Part shown: one piece after another, positions 54,546-64,000 of the stretch
Position numbering within the stretch: position 1 is the first letter of the stretch
How the letters are laid out: each line of letters begins with the position of its first letter
Assembly: GCA_028875725.1 (NCBI GenBank)
Contig: JAPPCR010000006.1
Span: 1,433,786-1,497,785 of the forward strand
Source of the DNA: Acidobacteriota bacterium
GTDB lineage: Bacteria > Acidobacteriota > Thermoanaerobaculia > Multivoradales > Multivoraceae
Direction of reading: 5' to 3'
Length of the DNA: 64,000 nucleotides
Notes under the pieces: model-generated
The model's database searches: none
Seen by the model: only the letters and a program-made list of their open reading frames with translations
Told to the model about the DNA's origin: nothing
Program-made: the position numbers and the translations under genes

Positions 54546-54604
54546 AGCTGGATGCCTCCGAAGGGTGTCAAGCCGAAGGCCATCAGTCCGGTGCCGCGCG
54601 TCAT
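54542..54604 (-). CDS. 20-codon ORF, first copy of the duplicated nqrE tail
   Basis: ATG at 54604 overlaps the nqrE stop codon (ATGA). The peptide is [20 protein letters not shown], ending like nqrE (FGGIQL). It ends in an ATGA overlap with the second copy. Confidence 0.4.
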   Translation of the reverse strand: MTRGTGLMAFGLTPFGGIQL

Positions 54605-55218
54605 AGCTGGATGCCCCCGAAGGCCATGAAGCCGAAGGCCATCAGCCCGGTGATGACGAAGGTCATGCCGAGGCCGCGCAGGCCGTGGGGCACGTTGCTG
54701 TAGCGCAGGCGTTCACGGATCGACGCCAGCGCGACGATCGCCAGGAACCAGCCGATGCCGGAACCGAGGCCGAAGACGACGCTTTCGCCGAAGTCGTAGT
54801 CCCGCTCGACCATGAACAGGGAGCCGCCCAGGATGGCGCAGTTCACCGCGATCAGGGGCAGGAAGATTCCCAGCGTGGCGTGCAGCGCCGGGAAGAAGCG
54901 GTCGGTCGTCATCTCCACGAGCTGGACCATCGCCGCGATCGTGCCGATGAAGCAGAGCAGGTTCAGGAAGGTCAGGTCGACGCCGGCGAACTCGGGGCTG
55001 ATCCAGGTCAGCGCCCCTTCGTTCAGCAGGTGGGTCTGGATCAGGTTGTTGGCCGGCACGGTGACGGTCAGCACGAAGATCACCGCGAAGCCCAGGCCAA
55101 CGGCTGTCTCCACCTTCTTCGACACCGCCAGGAAGGAGCACATGCCCAGGAAGAAGGTCAGGGCCATGTTCTCGACGAAGATGGCCTTCACGGCCAGGTT
55201 CAGGTACTCCTCGAACAT
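54601..55218 (-). CDS. nqrE: Na+-translocating NADH:quinone reductase subunit E
   Basis: A 205-residue polytopic subunit with six helices. It holds half of the membrane Fe centre with NqrD; candidate ligands are the cysteines in [10 protein letters not shown] and [12 protein letters not shown]. Length matches the family. Its 3' end is the source of the tandem repeats before nqrF. Confidence 0.96.
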   Translation of the reverse strand: MFEEYLNLAVKAIFVENMALTFFLGMCSFLAVSKKVETAVGLGFAVIFVLTVTVPANNLIQTHLLNEGALTWISPEFAGVDLTFLNLLCFIGTIAAMVQLVEMTTDRFFPALHATLGIFLPLIAVNCAILGGSLFMVERDYDFGESVVFGLGSGIGWFLAIVALASIRERLRYSNVPHGLRGLGMTFVITGLMAFGFMAFGGIQL

Positions 55219-55231
55219 CGTCCCGGACCCC

Positions 55232-55858
55232 CTAGCCGTCCATCTCGACCTGGGCTGGTTTGTACACGCGCAACGCCCAAATCAATCCGCCGATGATGAA
55301 GAAGGCGGCGGGAGACAGCAGCATCAGGCCGTTCGGCAGGTACCAGCCGCCCTCCGAGACCGTGGGCAGAACGGAGTAGCCGTAGAGCTTCCCGGAGCCG
55401 AAGAGCTCCCTCAGCACCGCGGTGATCATCAGGATCGCGCTGTAGCCGATGCCGTTGCCGATGCCGTCGAGGATGGCCAGGGACGGCGGGTTCTGCATCG
55501 CGAACGCCTCGGCCCGGCCCATGATGATGCAGTTCGTGATGATCAGCCCGACGAACACCGAGAGCTGCTTGCTGATCTCGAACACGTAGGCCTTGAGGAT
55601 CTGGTCGGTGACGATGACCAGGGAGGCAATGACGGTCAACTGGACGATGATCCGGATGCTGTTCGGGATCTGATGCCGGAGCAGGCTGATCGTCAGGTTG
55701 GAGAGCGTGAGCACGCAGATGACGGCCGCGCACATGACGACCGACGTCTCCATCTTCGTGGTCACCGCCAGCGCCGAGCAGATGCCGAGCACCTGGAGCG
55801 CGATCGGATTGTTGTTGAAGAGGGGGTCGAGCGCCGCTTCGCTCTTCTTCACAGCCAT
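55232..55858 (-). CDS. nqrD: Na+-translocating NADH:quinone reductase subunit D
   Basis: A 208-residue membrane subunit related to NqrE by inverted topology. It has [17 protein letters not shown] and [16 protein letters not shown], the two Cys regions that complete the membrane iron site with NqrE. Its ATG touches the stop of nqrC. Confidence 0.96.
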   Translation of the reverse strand: MAVKKSEAALDPLFNNNPIALQVLGICSALAVTTKMETSVVMCAAVICVLTLSNLTISLLRHQIPNSIRIIVQLTVIASLVIVTDQILKAYVFEISKQLSVFVGLIITNCIIMGRAEAFAMQNPPSLAILDGIGNGIGYSAILMITAVLRELFGSGKLYGYSVLPTVSEGGWYLPNGLMLLSPAAFFIIGGLIWALRVYKPAQVEMDG

Positions 55859-56637
55859 CAGTTGGCCTCCGCGCGGATCCGGTTGAGGTAGGGCTCGAAG
55901 CCGTTCTCGCCGAGCCAGAAGTCGAGCATGTTCGTTACCCCGTTGCTGGTGATCGTCGCGCCGGCCAGGCCGTCCACGCGGTGCGGATCCTCCGCAACGC
56001 TCTTGGCCGGTCCCTTCATCACCGCCAGACGGACCTCACCTTCGTCATCGAAGGCCTTGCGTCCGGGCCACTTGTCCTTCCAGGTCGGATTGTCGACCTC
56101 GCCGCCGAGGCCCGGCGTCTCCTTGTGCTGGTAGTAGGTGATGCCGCGCACGGTCGTCGTGTCCGCGTCGAGCGCCAGGAAGCCGTAGAGCGTGCCCCAG
56201 AGTCCGAGACCCTCGATCGGCAGCACGACCATCTCGAGCTCGCCGCCGTCGCCGCGCACCTCGTAGAGCAGCGCCCGATCGGGAACACGCTTGACCTTCG
56301 CCAGGTTGTCGGGGGCTTCCATGCTGGTCGCGGGATCCCGGGCGCGTCGCTGCTGGTCGAAGATCGCCGTGTCGCCGTCCACCGCCTCGCCCGTTGCGAG
56401 CACGATGAGCACCGGTTCGATCGGCGCGAAGCGCTCGGCGACCTGCGCCTCCTCGATCGCCTCGCCGGGCTGGAGCTTGCCCACGGCCTCCAGCACCCGC
56501 TTCTGTTTGTCGAGGGCGATGTTCTCGTCCTGGAGATCCTCCAGGCTGACGGCGAAGGAGGACACGAGGATCCCGCACACGATGCAGATCGCGGTCGCGA
56601 ACAGGAGGGTGTAGCCGGTGGCCTGTCGGTCTGCCAT
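55858..56637 (-). CDS. nqrC: Na+-translocating NADH:quinone reductase subunit C
   Basis: A 259-residue subunit with one N-terminal helix ([18 protein letters not shown]) and a periplasmic FMN-binding domain. The flavinylation motif is [12 protein letters not shown] with T228 the expected FMN-carrying residue; the usual SGAT reads AGAT. Confidence 0.95.
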   Translation of the reverse strand: MADRQATGYTLLFATAICIVCGILVSSFAVSLEDLQDENIALDKQKRVLEAVGKLQPGEAIEEAQVAERFAPIEPVLIVLATGEAVDGDTAIFDQQRRARDPATSMEAPDNLAKVKRVPDRALLYEVRGDGGELEMVVLPIEGLGLWGTLYGFLALDADTTTVRGITYYQHKETPGLGGEVDNPTWKDKWPGRKAFDDEGEVRLAVMKGPAKSVAEDPHRVDGLAGATITSNGVTNMLDFWLGENGFEPYLNRIRAEAN

Positions 56638-56671
56638 GGGAGGTTCTCCGGTCGGGAGAGAGTCTATTGCG

Positions 56672-57931
56672 CTATTGCGCGTAACGCGCCTGGCGGCGCT
56701 TGATGTTCGCCTTCAGCACGTAGTGGTCGATCAGGGGCGCGAACAGGTTCATGAACAGGATGCCGAGCATCACGCCTTCCGGAAACGCGGGGTTCACGGT
56801 GCGGATCAGGATGGCCAGGACGCCGACGAGGAAACCGTAGATGTAGCGTCCCCGGTTCGTCTGCGCGGCGCTCACCGGATCGGTGGCCATGAAGACGATG
56901 CCGAACGCCCAGCCTCCGAGCACGACGTGCCAGTGGAAGGGCACCGAGAGCATCGCGTTGGTCGGCGACGCTATGAGGTTGAGCAACAGGGAGATCGCCG
57001 CCGTGCCGGCCGTCGCCGCGGCCATGATCCGCCAGGAGCCGATGCCGGTGGCGATCAGGATGGCGGCGCCGATCAGGCAGGCCAGCGCGGACGTTTCGCC
57101 CATCGACCCCGGAATGTCGCCGAGGAAGGCCTGCATCCAGGAGACCTTGCCCTCGATGGCGGACAGCCCGTCCAGTGGGGCGTTGGAGCCCTCGGCGGCC
57201 TCGAGCACCGCGATCTCGCCGAGCGCGGTGGCGCCGCTGTAGCCGTCGGGCGGGGCCGAGGTGCCCGCCGCGATCCACACGGCGTCCCCGGAGATCTGGG
57301 CCGGATAGGCAAAGAACAGGAAGACGCGCGCCGTGAGCGCCGGGTTCAGGACGTTGTAGCCCGTGCCCCCGAAGATCTCCTTGCCGACGACGACGCCGAA
57401 GGTGATGCCGATCGCGACCTGCCAGAGCGGAATCGTCGGCGGCAACACGAGCGGGAAGAGCATCCCGGTGACCAGGAAGCCCTCGTTCACGTCGTGCCGC
57501 CGGACGACCGCGAACAACCCCTCCCAGAGGCCGCCCACCGCGAAGGTCACGACCAGGACCGGCAGGTAGTAGAGCGCGCCGTGGGCCGTGTTCGCGAGCA
57601 GGCTGGTTGCATCGAACGGCAGCCCGAGCGTCTCCATCGTGTCCGTGCGCCAGTTCGGCAGGGCGGTGGCGCCACCCGCGATCGCGAGGTGAATCTGCCG
57701 GCCGGTGTTCCACATCGCCATCAGGACGCAGGGCACGAGCGCCACGACGACCGTCATCATCAGGCGCTTCAGGTCGAGTGCGTCGCGCACGTGCGCGGCG
57801 CCGGCGGTCGTCTTGCCCGGCGTGTACAGGAACGTGTCGGGCGCCTCGTACAGCGGGTAGAAGCGCTCGAACCGGCCCCCGGGCTCGAAGTGGCGGGCCT
57901 GCCGATCGAGAATGCGGCGCAGGAATCTCAT
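56672..57931 (-). CDS. nqrB: Na+-translocating NADH:quinone reductase subunit B
   Basis: A 419-residue membrane subunit with about ten helices that carries the sodium path, riboflavin and a covalent FMN. The FMN site is T235 in [11 protein letters not shown], one residue from the Vibrio position. Quinone-site glycines occur in the [15 protein letters not shown] region. It follows nqrA by 13 bp. Confidence 0.97.
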   Translation of the reverse strand: MRFLRRILDRQARHFEPGGRFERFYPLYEAPDTFLYTPGKTTAGAAHVRDALDLKRLMMTVVVALVPCVLMAMWNTGRQIHLAIAGGATALPNWRTDTMETLGLPFDATSLLANTAHGALYYLPVLVVTFAVGGLWEGLFAVVRRHDVNEGFLVTGMLFPLVLPPTIPLWQVAIGITFGVVVGKEIFGGTGYNVLNPALTARVFLFFAYPAQISGDAVWIAAGTSAPPDGYSGATALGEIAVLEAAEGSNAPLDGLSAIEGKVSWMQAFLGDIPGSMGETSALACLIGAAILIATGIGSWRIMAAATAGTAAISLLLNLIASPTNAMLSVPFHWHVVLGGWAFGIVFMATDPVSAAQTNRGRYIYGFLVGVLAILIRTVNPAFPEGVMLGILFMNLFAPLIDHYVLKANIKRRQARYAQ

Positions 57932-57944
57932 CGGAGTAGCGGCG

Positions 57945-59354
57945 CTAGCCTTCCTTCTCGATCAGCTCGAGCGCGTCGCGCAGGTACGGCCCGTACTCCG
58001 TCTTGCCCGGGCAAACAAAGGTGCAGAGCGCCAGATCCTCCTCCAGCAGCTCCAGGCAGCCGAGTTCCTCGGCGCGTTCGATATCCCCGGCCACCAGGGA
58101 CTTGAGCAGGAAGGTCGGCTGCAGGTCCCACGGGAAGACGCTCTCGTAGAGGCCGATGGGCACGATGGCGCGGGGCGATCCGTGCGTGGTCGTCGTCATC
58201 GCGAAGGACTTGCGCGGCAGCAGCGAGGAGGCGAAGGCGCGGGCGCGGGAAAAGGCGCCGAATCCGGGCGTGAGCCAGCCCAGGAAGCGACGGCCGTGGT
58301 CGTCCTCGAGCACCGAGACCACCTCGTGGAAGCGACCCAGGTAGCCGTGAAGATCGGCCGGGGCGTTCTCGCCGATCGCGGTCCGGCCGGCGAGCGGCGA
58401 GCCGGTCACGACACGCACGGCGCCGTCGCGGACGGCTTCCGTCCCCGTGCCGATCTCGCCCCTCGTCACGTCGCCGAGCGCGGCGCCGAGCCGCGTACGC
58501 AGGAGCCTGGGTCTCCCGACCGGGGGCCCCGCCAGGGCCACGACGCGCTGAACGTCGGGTTCGCCGGTCGCGAAGAGGCGACCGATGGCGAGGGTGTCCT
58601 GGAGTCCGATCTGCCACACCAGCTTGTTGCGGTTCACTGGGTCGAGCGTGTGGATGTGCATCCCCGCGGCGCCGGCGGGGTGGGGTCCCGTGAACTCCTC
58701 GACGCGGATCGGTTCGCTCGTTTCGACACCGGCGAGCGTGCCGGGCGCCCGGCAGAGAAACACGGGTCCGTCCGTCAGCCGGGCCAGCGCGGCAAGCCCT
58801 CGCTCGAGATCGCCAGCGCGCCCCTCGACGATCCGGTCGGCGGCGGGCGCGAACGGTTCCGTGTTCATCGCGGTGACGAAGATCGACTTCGGCACCGAGT
58901 CGACGGCCGCAGTGCGTCCGAACGGTCGCGCGCGCAGGGCGACCCAGTCTCCCGACTCCACCAGCAAACCCTGCACTTCCTCGCGGGAGAGAGCGCTCGG
59001 GTGTCTACCGGTATAGCTGGCGAAGCCGACGCCGGCGCCGCTGGAGGCCGCCTGGTCGGAGGGATCCACTCGCACCACGACCGAGATCAGCGCCCGCTTG
59101 GCGCCGCGATTCACGGCGGCTACCGTGCCCGCGGCGGGGGAGGTGAAACGAACGCCCGGCTGCTTGCGGTCCTCGAACAGGAGCCGACCACGCTGCACGG
59201 CATCGCCCGGCCCGACGTGCATCGCCGGCTTCATGCCCGGGTAGTCGGCCGCGCTGACGGCGACGGTACCTGGAGCCGCGGCGTCATCGAGCGTCTGCTC
59301 GGGAGCCCCCACGATCGGCAGGCTGAGTCCCCGTCTGAAACGGTGCGTGCCCAT
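57945..59354 (-). CDS. nqrA: Na+-translocating NADH:quinone reductase subunit A
   Basis: A 469-residue peripheral cytoplasmic subunit. It starts at ATG 59354 ([16 protein letters not shown]); the in-frame region further upstream is not coding. Motifs are [34 protein letters not shown] and the C-terminal [13 protein letters not shown]. First gene of the nqr operon. Confidence 0.95.
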   Translation of the reverse strand: MGTHRFRRGLSLPIVGAPEQTLDDAAAPGTVAVSAADYPGMKPAMHVGPGDAVQRGRLLFEDRKQPGVRFTSPAAGTVAAVNRGAKRALISVVVRVDPSDQAASSGAGVGFASYTGRHPSALSREEVQGLLVESGDWVALRARPFGRTAAVDSVPKSIFVTAMNTEPFAPAADRIVEGRAGDLERGLAALARLTDGPVFLCRAPGTLAGVETSEPIRVEEFTGPHPAGAAGMHIHTLDPVNRNKLVWQIGLQDTLAIGRLFATGEPDVQRVVALAGPPVGRPRLLRTRLGAALGDVTRGEIGTGTEAVRDGAVRVVTGSPLAGRTAIGENAPADLHGYLGRFHEVVSVLEDDHGRRFLGWLTPGFGAFSRARAFASSLLPRKSFAMTTTTHGSPRAIVPIGLYESVFPWDLQPTFLLKSLVAGDIERAEELGCLELLEEDLALCTFVCPGKTEYGPYLRDALELIEKEG

Positions 59355-59419
59355 CGATCCTGACGTGTCGTTTCTAGCGATCGAGGGCGAATCGGAACGC
59401 GTCGCTCGACCAGCCGGGA

Positions 59420-59448
59420 CTATTCCACAACCGCCGGGCTGGGGCAAC
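59420..59448 (-). promoter_or_regulatory. Promoter of the nqr operon
   Basis: TTGCCC (59448-59443) and AATAGT (59425-59420) are 17 bp apart on the minus strand, with TGG making an extended -10. The start would be near 59413, about 60 nt before nqrA. It lies in the 142-bp gap after nfuA. Confidence 0.55.
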
Positions 59449-59496
59449 AGGAAGCGGCCTTTCCGGCGGTCGTGCTCACCGGCAGGCCGTACGTCG

Positions 59497-60063
59497 CTAC
59501 GGCGCGTAGTACGGGTTCGTTCCGGCGGCGTGATCCGTCGTGTCGAGGACGCGCTGGACGGTCGGCACGGCTTCCACGATGGCCTGCTCGACGCCCTGCT
59601 TGAGCGTGTAGTCGGCCATGCCGCAGCCCTGGCAACCGCCGCCCATGGTGATGTAAGCGGTCTCGTCCTTGACCTCGAGGAGGGTGACGAAGCCACCGTG
59701 GGCGGCGATCTGCGGGTTGATCTGTTCATCGAGGACGCGCTGAACGTCGGCGGCCACGCCCTCGCCCCAGGGGGAGTTGGGATTGTCGAACTTGAAGCCG
59801 CTCTCGGAGAGCCGGGTCACGAAGTCGACGGTGGCGCCGGCGAGGTCCGGCGCGCTCTCGGAGTCCACGTACACGTTGAAGGCGTCGAGTTCGACGACCT
59901 CGTCGTCGGGCCTCGTTTCGTCCAGGCCGACCAGGTCCATCTGGTAGCGGAAGCCGCCGCCGTTGCGGCCGGTGATCGCGATCCGGAGCGCCAGGTCGTC
60001 GCGCTCTTCGGACTTGATCGCTTCCGCCACCTGTTTCTGCGCCAGTTCGGTGATCGTTAGCAT
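59497..60063 (-). CDS. nfuA: NfuA-type Fe-S cluster carrier
   Basis: A 188-residue protein with an N-terminal A-type-like domain (TITELAQKQVAEAIKSEE, with scaffold cysteines lost) and a C-terminal NifU-like domain (about 100-188) carrying the cluster-binding C144-x2-C147 in GGGCQGCGMAD. This matches NfuA (191 residues in E. coli), which delivers 4Fe-4S clusters. Two ATGs (60072 and 60063) are possible. Its place upstream of the Fe-S-rich nqr genes may be functional. Confidence 0.92.
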   Translation of the reverse strand: MLTITELAQKQVAEAIKSEERDDLALRIAITGRNGGGFRYQMDLVGLDETRPDDEVVELDAFNVYVDSESAPDLAGATVDFVTRLSESGFKFDNPNSPWGEGVAADVQRVLDEQINPQIAAHGGFVTLLEVKDETAYITMGGGCQGCGMADYTLKQGVEQAIVEAVPTVQRVLDTTDHAAGTNPYYAP

Positions 60064-60097
60064 GCGCCGCATTCTAGCTTGAAGGAGAACCCGTTTC

Positions 60098-60889
60098 ATG
60101 AATTTCGAACACCTCCTCCTGTCCCACGAAGGTCCGGTCACCCGGCTCACCCTGAACGTCCCGGACCAGTTGAACGCGATGACACCGGCGATGGGCGCCG
60201 AGATCAGGGACGCCGTTCCGCTGATCAACGGCCGTGCCGAGACGCGCGTGGTCATCGTCCGGGGGGCCGGCCGGGCCTTCAGCGCCGGCGGCAGCCTGAA
60301 GAGCATCCAGGAGGAGGTGAGCGACGACGCGGACGCCGGGCCCGGCCTCGGCGGCGGCGCGAACTTCTATCGCCTGTACCTCTCGGTGCGGGATCTCGAG
60401 GCACCGTCGATTGCCGCAATCAACGGCCACGCCATCGGCGCCGGCCTTTGCTTCGCGCTCGGTTGCGACATGCGCGTGATCCGTACCGGCGCCCGGGTCG
60501 GCATGACCTTCGTCAAGCTGGGCATTCACCCCGGGATGGCCGCGACCTGGACCCTGCCGCGCCTGATCGGCCCCGCCCGCGCCGCGGAACTCCTCTACAG
60601 CGGGCGGCTCATCGACGCCGCGACGGCGGTCGAATGGGGGATCGCCAGTCGCGAGGCGGACGAGGACTTCGACCGTGTGGTCGAGGACCTCGCCCTGGAG
60701 ATCGCGGCCGCCGGCCCGATCGCGGTCAAGGCGACCAAGCGCACGGTGCGCGGCACCTTCGAACGGTCGATTGACGAGGCGCTCGACCTGGAGAGCGCCG
60801 AGCAGGAGGTGACCTTCCGCACCGCCGACGCCCGCGAGGGGGTCATGGCCCTGACGCAGCGGCGTTCGCCACGTTTCGCAGGCCGGTAG
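60098..60889 (+). CDS. Enoyl-CoA hydratase/isomerase family protein
   Basis: A 263-residue crotonase-fold enzyme. The CoA/oxyanion region reads GAGRAFSAGGSLKSIQEE, and the second oxyanion segment INGHAIGAGLCFALGCDMRV. A Glu/Asp acid pair of typical hydratases is not clear, so the reaction could be hydration or isomerisation. Divergent from nfuA across 34 bp. Confidence 0.88.
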   Translation: MNFEHLLLSHEGPVTRLTLNVPDQLNAMTPAMGAEIRDAVPLINGRAETRVVIVRGAGRAFSAGGSLKSIQEEVSDDADAGPGLGGGANFYRLYLSVRDLEAPSIAAINGHAIGAGLCFALGCDMRVIRTGARVGMTFVKLGIHPGMAATWTLPRLIGPARAAELLYSGRLIDAATAVEWGIASREADEDFDRVVEDLALEIAAAGPIAVKATKRTVRGTFERSIDEALDLESAEQEVTFRTADAREGVMALTQRRSPRFAGR

Positions 60890-60914
60890 TTGCGCCGGCC
60901 GGTAAGCTACGCCG

Positions 60915-61667
60915 ATGCCCACCGCAGGCGCCCTGATCATCGGGAACGAGATCCTCAGCGGCAAGGTCGAGGAAGCGAATCTGAGCCTCCTGGCCAGAGA
61001 GCTGTTCGACCTTGGGATCGAGCTCCAGAGAGTGATCGTCTGCCCGGACGACGTCGGCGATATCGCGGCCGATATCCGGCGCCTGCGCGCTCGCTTCGAC
61101 TACCTGATCACGAGCGGCGGCGTCGGGCCGACCCACGACGACGTGACGCTCAAGGCAGTCGCCGAGGCGTTCGAGCGGCGGCTGGTCCGTTCCCCCGAGC
61201 TGGTCGCGAAGATCCGCGAGATGGTGGGGGATCGCTGCACCGAGGGCCACCTGCGCATGGCCGACGTGCCGGAAGGCGCGGAACTCGTCAGCACGCCGGA
61301 TGTGCCCTGGCCGTCCGTTGTCATGGAGAACGTGTACGTGTTGCCGGGCGTGCCCCGGATCTTCCGCATGAAACTGCCGATGCTGCGCGACCGCCTGGCG
61401 GCGGGCCGCCGGTTCTACTGCCGCGCGGTGTATACGTCCTGCCGCGAGACGGACATCGCGGAACTGCTCGACCGCGTGGTCGACGCCCACGAGGAGGTCG
61501 ACATCGGCAGCTATCCAGTGATGGACGGCGACTACCGGGTCAAGCTCACCGTCGACAGCCGCAGCCGTGGCGCCGCGGACCGTGCCCTGGAGGCGCTGGT
61601 CGAGGCCCTGCCGGCCGGGGCGGTCGTGCGAGTGGACGGCGGCGCCCGCGTCGCCGGCAGCCGCTGA
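60915..61667 (+). CDS. Molybdopterin-binding (MoaB/CinA N-terminal) domain protein
   Basis: A 250-residue protein with the MoCF/MPT-binding fold: ALIIGNEILSGKVEEANLSL, ITSGGVGPTHDDVTLKAVAEAF and YVLPGVPRIFRMKL. These are the CinA N-terminal motifs; the C-terminal nicotinamide deamidase domain of full CinA is absent. Closely related short proteins hydrolyse ADP-ribose or FAD, so the function is open. Confidence 0.87.
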   Translation: MPTAGALIIGNEILSGKVEEANLSLLARELFDLGIELQRVIVCPDDVGDIAADIRRLRARFDYLITSGGVGPTHDDVTLKAVAEAFERRLVRSPELVAKIREMVGDRCTEGHLRMADVPEGAELVSTPDVPWPSVVMENVYVLPGVPRIFRMKLPMLRDRLAAGRRFYCRAVYTSCRETDIAELLDRVVDAHEEVDIGSYPVMDGDYRVKLTVDSRSRGAADRALEALVEALPAGAVVRVDGGARVAGSR

Positions 61668-61696
61668 ACGCCCCACCAAACGAAGGAGAAACGTCG

Positions 61697-64000
61697 ATGA
61701 TCGAGCGAAAGCGCGGCCGGTCGCACTCGTGTTCTGCTGGTCTGCTCGCCGCGGCGGCGGCTCTGGTCGCCGGTTTGATGGCGCCGGGCGTTCACGCCCA
61801 GGAGCCCGACGCCGGCGTCGAGTTGCTGCCCGAATGGACTTACGAGCTGGACGAGGTCCTGCCCGAGGATCCGGCGGTGCTCACGGGACAACTCGACAAC
61901 GGCCTCCGCTACTACGTGAGGAAGAACGGCCGGCCCGAGAACCGCGCCTTCCTGCGGCTCGTCGTGCGCGCCGGTTCGGTGCTCGAGGACGACGACCAGC
62001 TTGGTCTGGCCCACTTCGTCGAGCACATGGCGTTCAACGGCACGGAGCACTTCGAGAAGGCGGAGCTGCTGGACTACCTGCAGAGCATCGGCATGCGCTT
62101 CGGTGCGGACGTCAACGCGTACACGAGCTTCGACGAGACGGTCTACATGCTGGAGGTGCCGACGGACGACCCGGACATCCTGGACAAGGCGCTTCTGGTG
62201 CTCGAGGACTGGGCCGGCGCCGTCACCCTGGACGACGAGGAGGTCGAACTCGAGCGCGGCGTCGTGATCGAGGAGTGGAGGGGCGGCCGGGGTGCCGGAG
62301 CGAGGCTTCTGGACGCCGAGATCCCCTATCGCTTCCACGGCTCGCGCTACGCGGAACGGCTGCCGATCGGTGATCCGGAGATGCTGCGCGAGGTTCCGCC
62401 GCAGCGGCTGCGGGACTTCTACAGGGACTGGTACCGGCCGGACCTGATGGCCGTCGTCGCGGTCGGCGACTTCGACGCGGAAGCGATGGGGGCGAGCATC
62501 AGGAGCCGCTTCGCCGCGCTCGAGGGACCCGACGAGCCGCGCGAACGCTTCGAGGCGGAGATTCCGCCTCACGAGGAGACTCTGGTTTCCATCTTCACCG
62601 ATCCCGAGTTGACGCGTTCCTCGATCTCGGTTGCCTTCAAGGGCGAAGCGGACGAGTTCGTCACCGTCGCCGACTACCGGAAGCGGCTGGTCCGCGGCCT
62701 CTACAACGGCCTGCTGAACAACCGTCTGGCCGAGCGCGCCGAAGAGGCCGATCCGCCCTTCATCGGCGCCACGAGCAGTCGCGGCACGCTGGCCCGGACC
62801 CGCAGCCTCTACCTGCTCCGGGCCGGGGCCCGGGAGGGCGCCGAAGTCCGGGCCCTCGAGGCGCTGCTCACCGAATCGGAGCGTGCCCGTCGCCACGGCT
62901 TCGAGGAGAGCGAACTGGAACGGGCCCGGGTGAACACGCTGCGCTCGATGGACCGCGCCTACGACGAACGGGACAAGACCCACTCCGCCGCCTATGCCGG
63001 CGAGTACGTGCGGAACTTTCTCAGCGACGAACCGTTCCCGGGGATCGCTTACGAGCGCGAGCTGGCCCGCCGCTACGTCCCCGGGATCACGCTCGCCGAG
63101 GTGAACCGCGTCGCCGACGGGTGGATCCGCGACGAGGATCGCGTCATCCTCGCCAGCGGACCGCGGAAGGAGGGTCTGGAGCCGCCGGTCGAGGAGGAGC
63201 TGCTGGCCGTGTTCGACCGGGTAGGCGAACTGGAGGTCGCGGCCTACGAGGACGATGTCGGCGAGGGCGCCCTGGTGCCTGTTCCGCCGACTCCGGGCCG
63301 GATCGTCGAACGATCGGCGATCGAGGAACTCGGCGTGACCGAGTGGCGGCTGTCGAACGGTGTCCGGGTGGTCTTGCGGCCAAGCGACTTCAAGAACGAT
63401 GAGGTCCTGGTCGGCGCCTTCAGTCCGGGGGGCGCCTCCCTTGTTTCGGACGAAGACTGGCTGGAGGTGAACCTGGCGACCTCGGTGGTGCAGCTCTCCG
63501 GCCTGGGAAGTTTCAGCCTCACCCAGTTGAACAAGGCGCTGGCCGGCAAGGTGGCGCGCGTCGGGCCGGTCATCGGGCCCCTGTTCGAGGGCTTCAGCGG
63601 CCGGGGCTCGCCCAAGGACCTGCAGACGCTCTTCGAGTTGATCTATCTGAGCGGGACGTCGCCCCGCCGCGATGCCGAGGCCTACGAGTCCTTCCTTACC
63701 CGTCAGGGTGCGTTGCTGCGCAACCAGAGCGCGATGCCGCAGTACACCTTCCTCAAGACGTTCGTGGAGATCCTGAGCCAGGACCACCCGCGGCGCCGGA
63801 TGATCACCGAGGAGATGCTGGAAGACCTGGATCAGGACCGCATCTTCGCCGTCTACGAAGACCGTTTCCGGGACTTCTCCGACTTCACCTTCTTCCTCGC
63901 CGGCAGTTTCGAACTCGAGGCGATCGAACCGCTCGTCGAGACCTGGCTGGGCGGCCTGCCGTCGACCGGTCGCGAGGAGGCCTGGCGAGACGTCGGAGTT
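61697..64000 (+). CDS. M16-family zinc metallopeptidase (3' end missing)
   Basis: 768 codons are present before the right edge. The ATG at 61697 is 8 bp after AAGGAG. A signal peptide ends at GVHAQ (about residue 34), so it is periplasmic. The inverted zinc motif HFVEH gives H106, E109 and H110, and the third ligand lies in ERGVVIEEW near residue 190. Two M16 halves are visible, the second starting near residue 545 (TEWRLSNGVRVVLRPSDF), as in PqqL-like peptidases. Confidence 0.93.
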   Translation, partial: MIERKRGRSHSCSAGLLAAAAALVAGLMAPGVHAQEPDAGVELLPEWTYELDEVLPEDPAVLTGQLDNGLRYYVRKNGRPENRAFLRLVVRAGSVLEDDDQLGLAHFVEHMAFNGTEHFEKAELLDYLQSIGMRFGADVNAYTSFDETVYMLEVPTDDPDILDKALLVLEDWAGAVTLDDEEVELERGVVIEEWRGGRGAGARLLDAEIPYRFHGSRYAERLPIGDPEMLREVPPQRLRDFYRDWYRPDLMAVVAVGDFDAEAMGASIRSRFAALEGPDEPRERFEAEIPPHEETLVSIFTDPELTRSSISVAFKGEADEFVTVADYRKRLVRGLYNGLLNNRLAERAEEADPPFIGATSSRGTLARTRSLYLLRAGAREGAEVRALEALLTESERARRHGFEESELERARVNTLRSMDRAYDERDKTHSAAYAGEYVRNFLSDEPFPGIAYERELARRYVPGITLAEVNRVADGWIRDEDRVILASGPRKEGLEPPVEEELLAVFDRVGELEVAAYEDDVGEGALVPVPPTPGRIVERSAIEELGVTEWRLSNGVRVVLRPSDFKNDEVLVGAFSPGGASLVSDEDWLEVNLATSVVQLSGLGSFSLTQLNKALAGKVARVGPVIGPLFEGFSGRGSPKDLQTLFELIYLSGTSPRRDAEAYESFLTRQGALLRNQSAMPQYTFLKTFVEILSQDHPRRRMITEEMLEDLDQDRIFAVYEDRFRDFSDFTFFLAGSFELEAIEPLVETWLGGLPSTGREEAWRDVGV

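Larger units (their letters stand above)
54483..54652 (-). repeat. Three tandem 59-bp units: nqrE 3' end plus two copies
   Basis: Unit boundaries fall 59 bp apart (stops at 54601, 54542 and 54483). The first is the real end of nqrE; the next two are diverged copies (about eight differences between them) in the nqrE-nqrF gap. Each unit keeps a GGAGG or GGGGG sequence and an ATGA/GTGA stop-start overlap. Confidence 0.85.

Noticed and set aside
59355..59496. tRNA or small RNA gene in the larger gaps (9115-9321, 23298-23432, 33788-33970, 59355-59496)
   Set aside because: No cloverleaf, CCA-type end or conserved T-loop sequence was found in any of these gaps.

Overview
The window is 64 kb of high-GC bacterial chromosome, almost fully coding, with short gaps and many 4-base stop/start overlaps (ATGA, GTGA, TTGA). 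Gene content fits a Gram-negative, lipid A-making, aerobic and probably marine bacterium: LpxB, a complete Na+-pumping NADH:quinone reductase, sodium-coupled symporters and M16/DegP-type periplasmic proteases. The run rpsA - HU - small membrane proteins - lpxB - yicC - gmk - rpoZ - coaBC suggests Acidobacteriota (inference; no rRNA is present). No tRNA, rRNA, CRISPR array, prophage or insertion sequence with a transposase was found.

Layout. 1-354 is the 5' end of comM (minus). 409-736 holds a compact minus-strand unit with a promoter, a 29-codon ORF and a terminator-like hairpin. 813-6628 (plus) is an envelope block: acyltransferase, small protein, three glycosyltransferases and an exported protein. 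6691-9114 is thyA-folA-queG. 9154-18390 (plus) runs from a strong promoter through rpsA, HU, lpxB, yicC, gmk, rpoZ, coaBC, a type IV uracil-DNA glycosylase and a cysteine-synthase-like enzyme. 18366-23297 (minus) has a CPBP membrane protein, two glycosyltransferases and a membrane pseudokinase. 23433-27834 (plus) is threonine synthase and two transporters. An arginase-family enzyme (minus), radC and larC (plus) follow. Two copies of a long-stem palindromic element lie on either side of larC.

31496-41196 (minus) is the RNA/translation block rimP-nusA-infB-rbfA-nrnA-truB-rpsO-pnp, with a promoter and a leader terminator before rimP. 41619-49220 (plus) carries DegP, a sigma-54 response regulator coupled to a B12-binding protein, valS, birA and an unknown gene. 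49222-59354 (minus) is a long operon, nqrABCDEF-apbE-nqrM, continuing into a 2-phosphoglycerate kinase/phosphoglycerate mutase fusion and an RNA methyltransferase. nfuA lies upstream of it. An enoyl-CoA hydratase, a CinA/MoaB-like protein and the start of an M16 peptidase close the window.

The most unusual items are the kinase/mutase fusion behind the nqr genes; two tandem copies of the nqrE 3' end, each carrying a ribosome-binding site and a coupled 20-codon ORF before nqrF; the two palindromic elements whose arms differ in sequence but stay complementary; the pseudokinase; and the promoter-driven 29-codon ORF near the left end.
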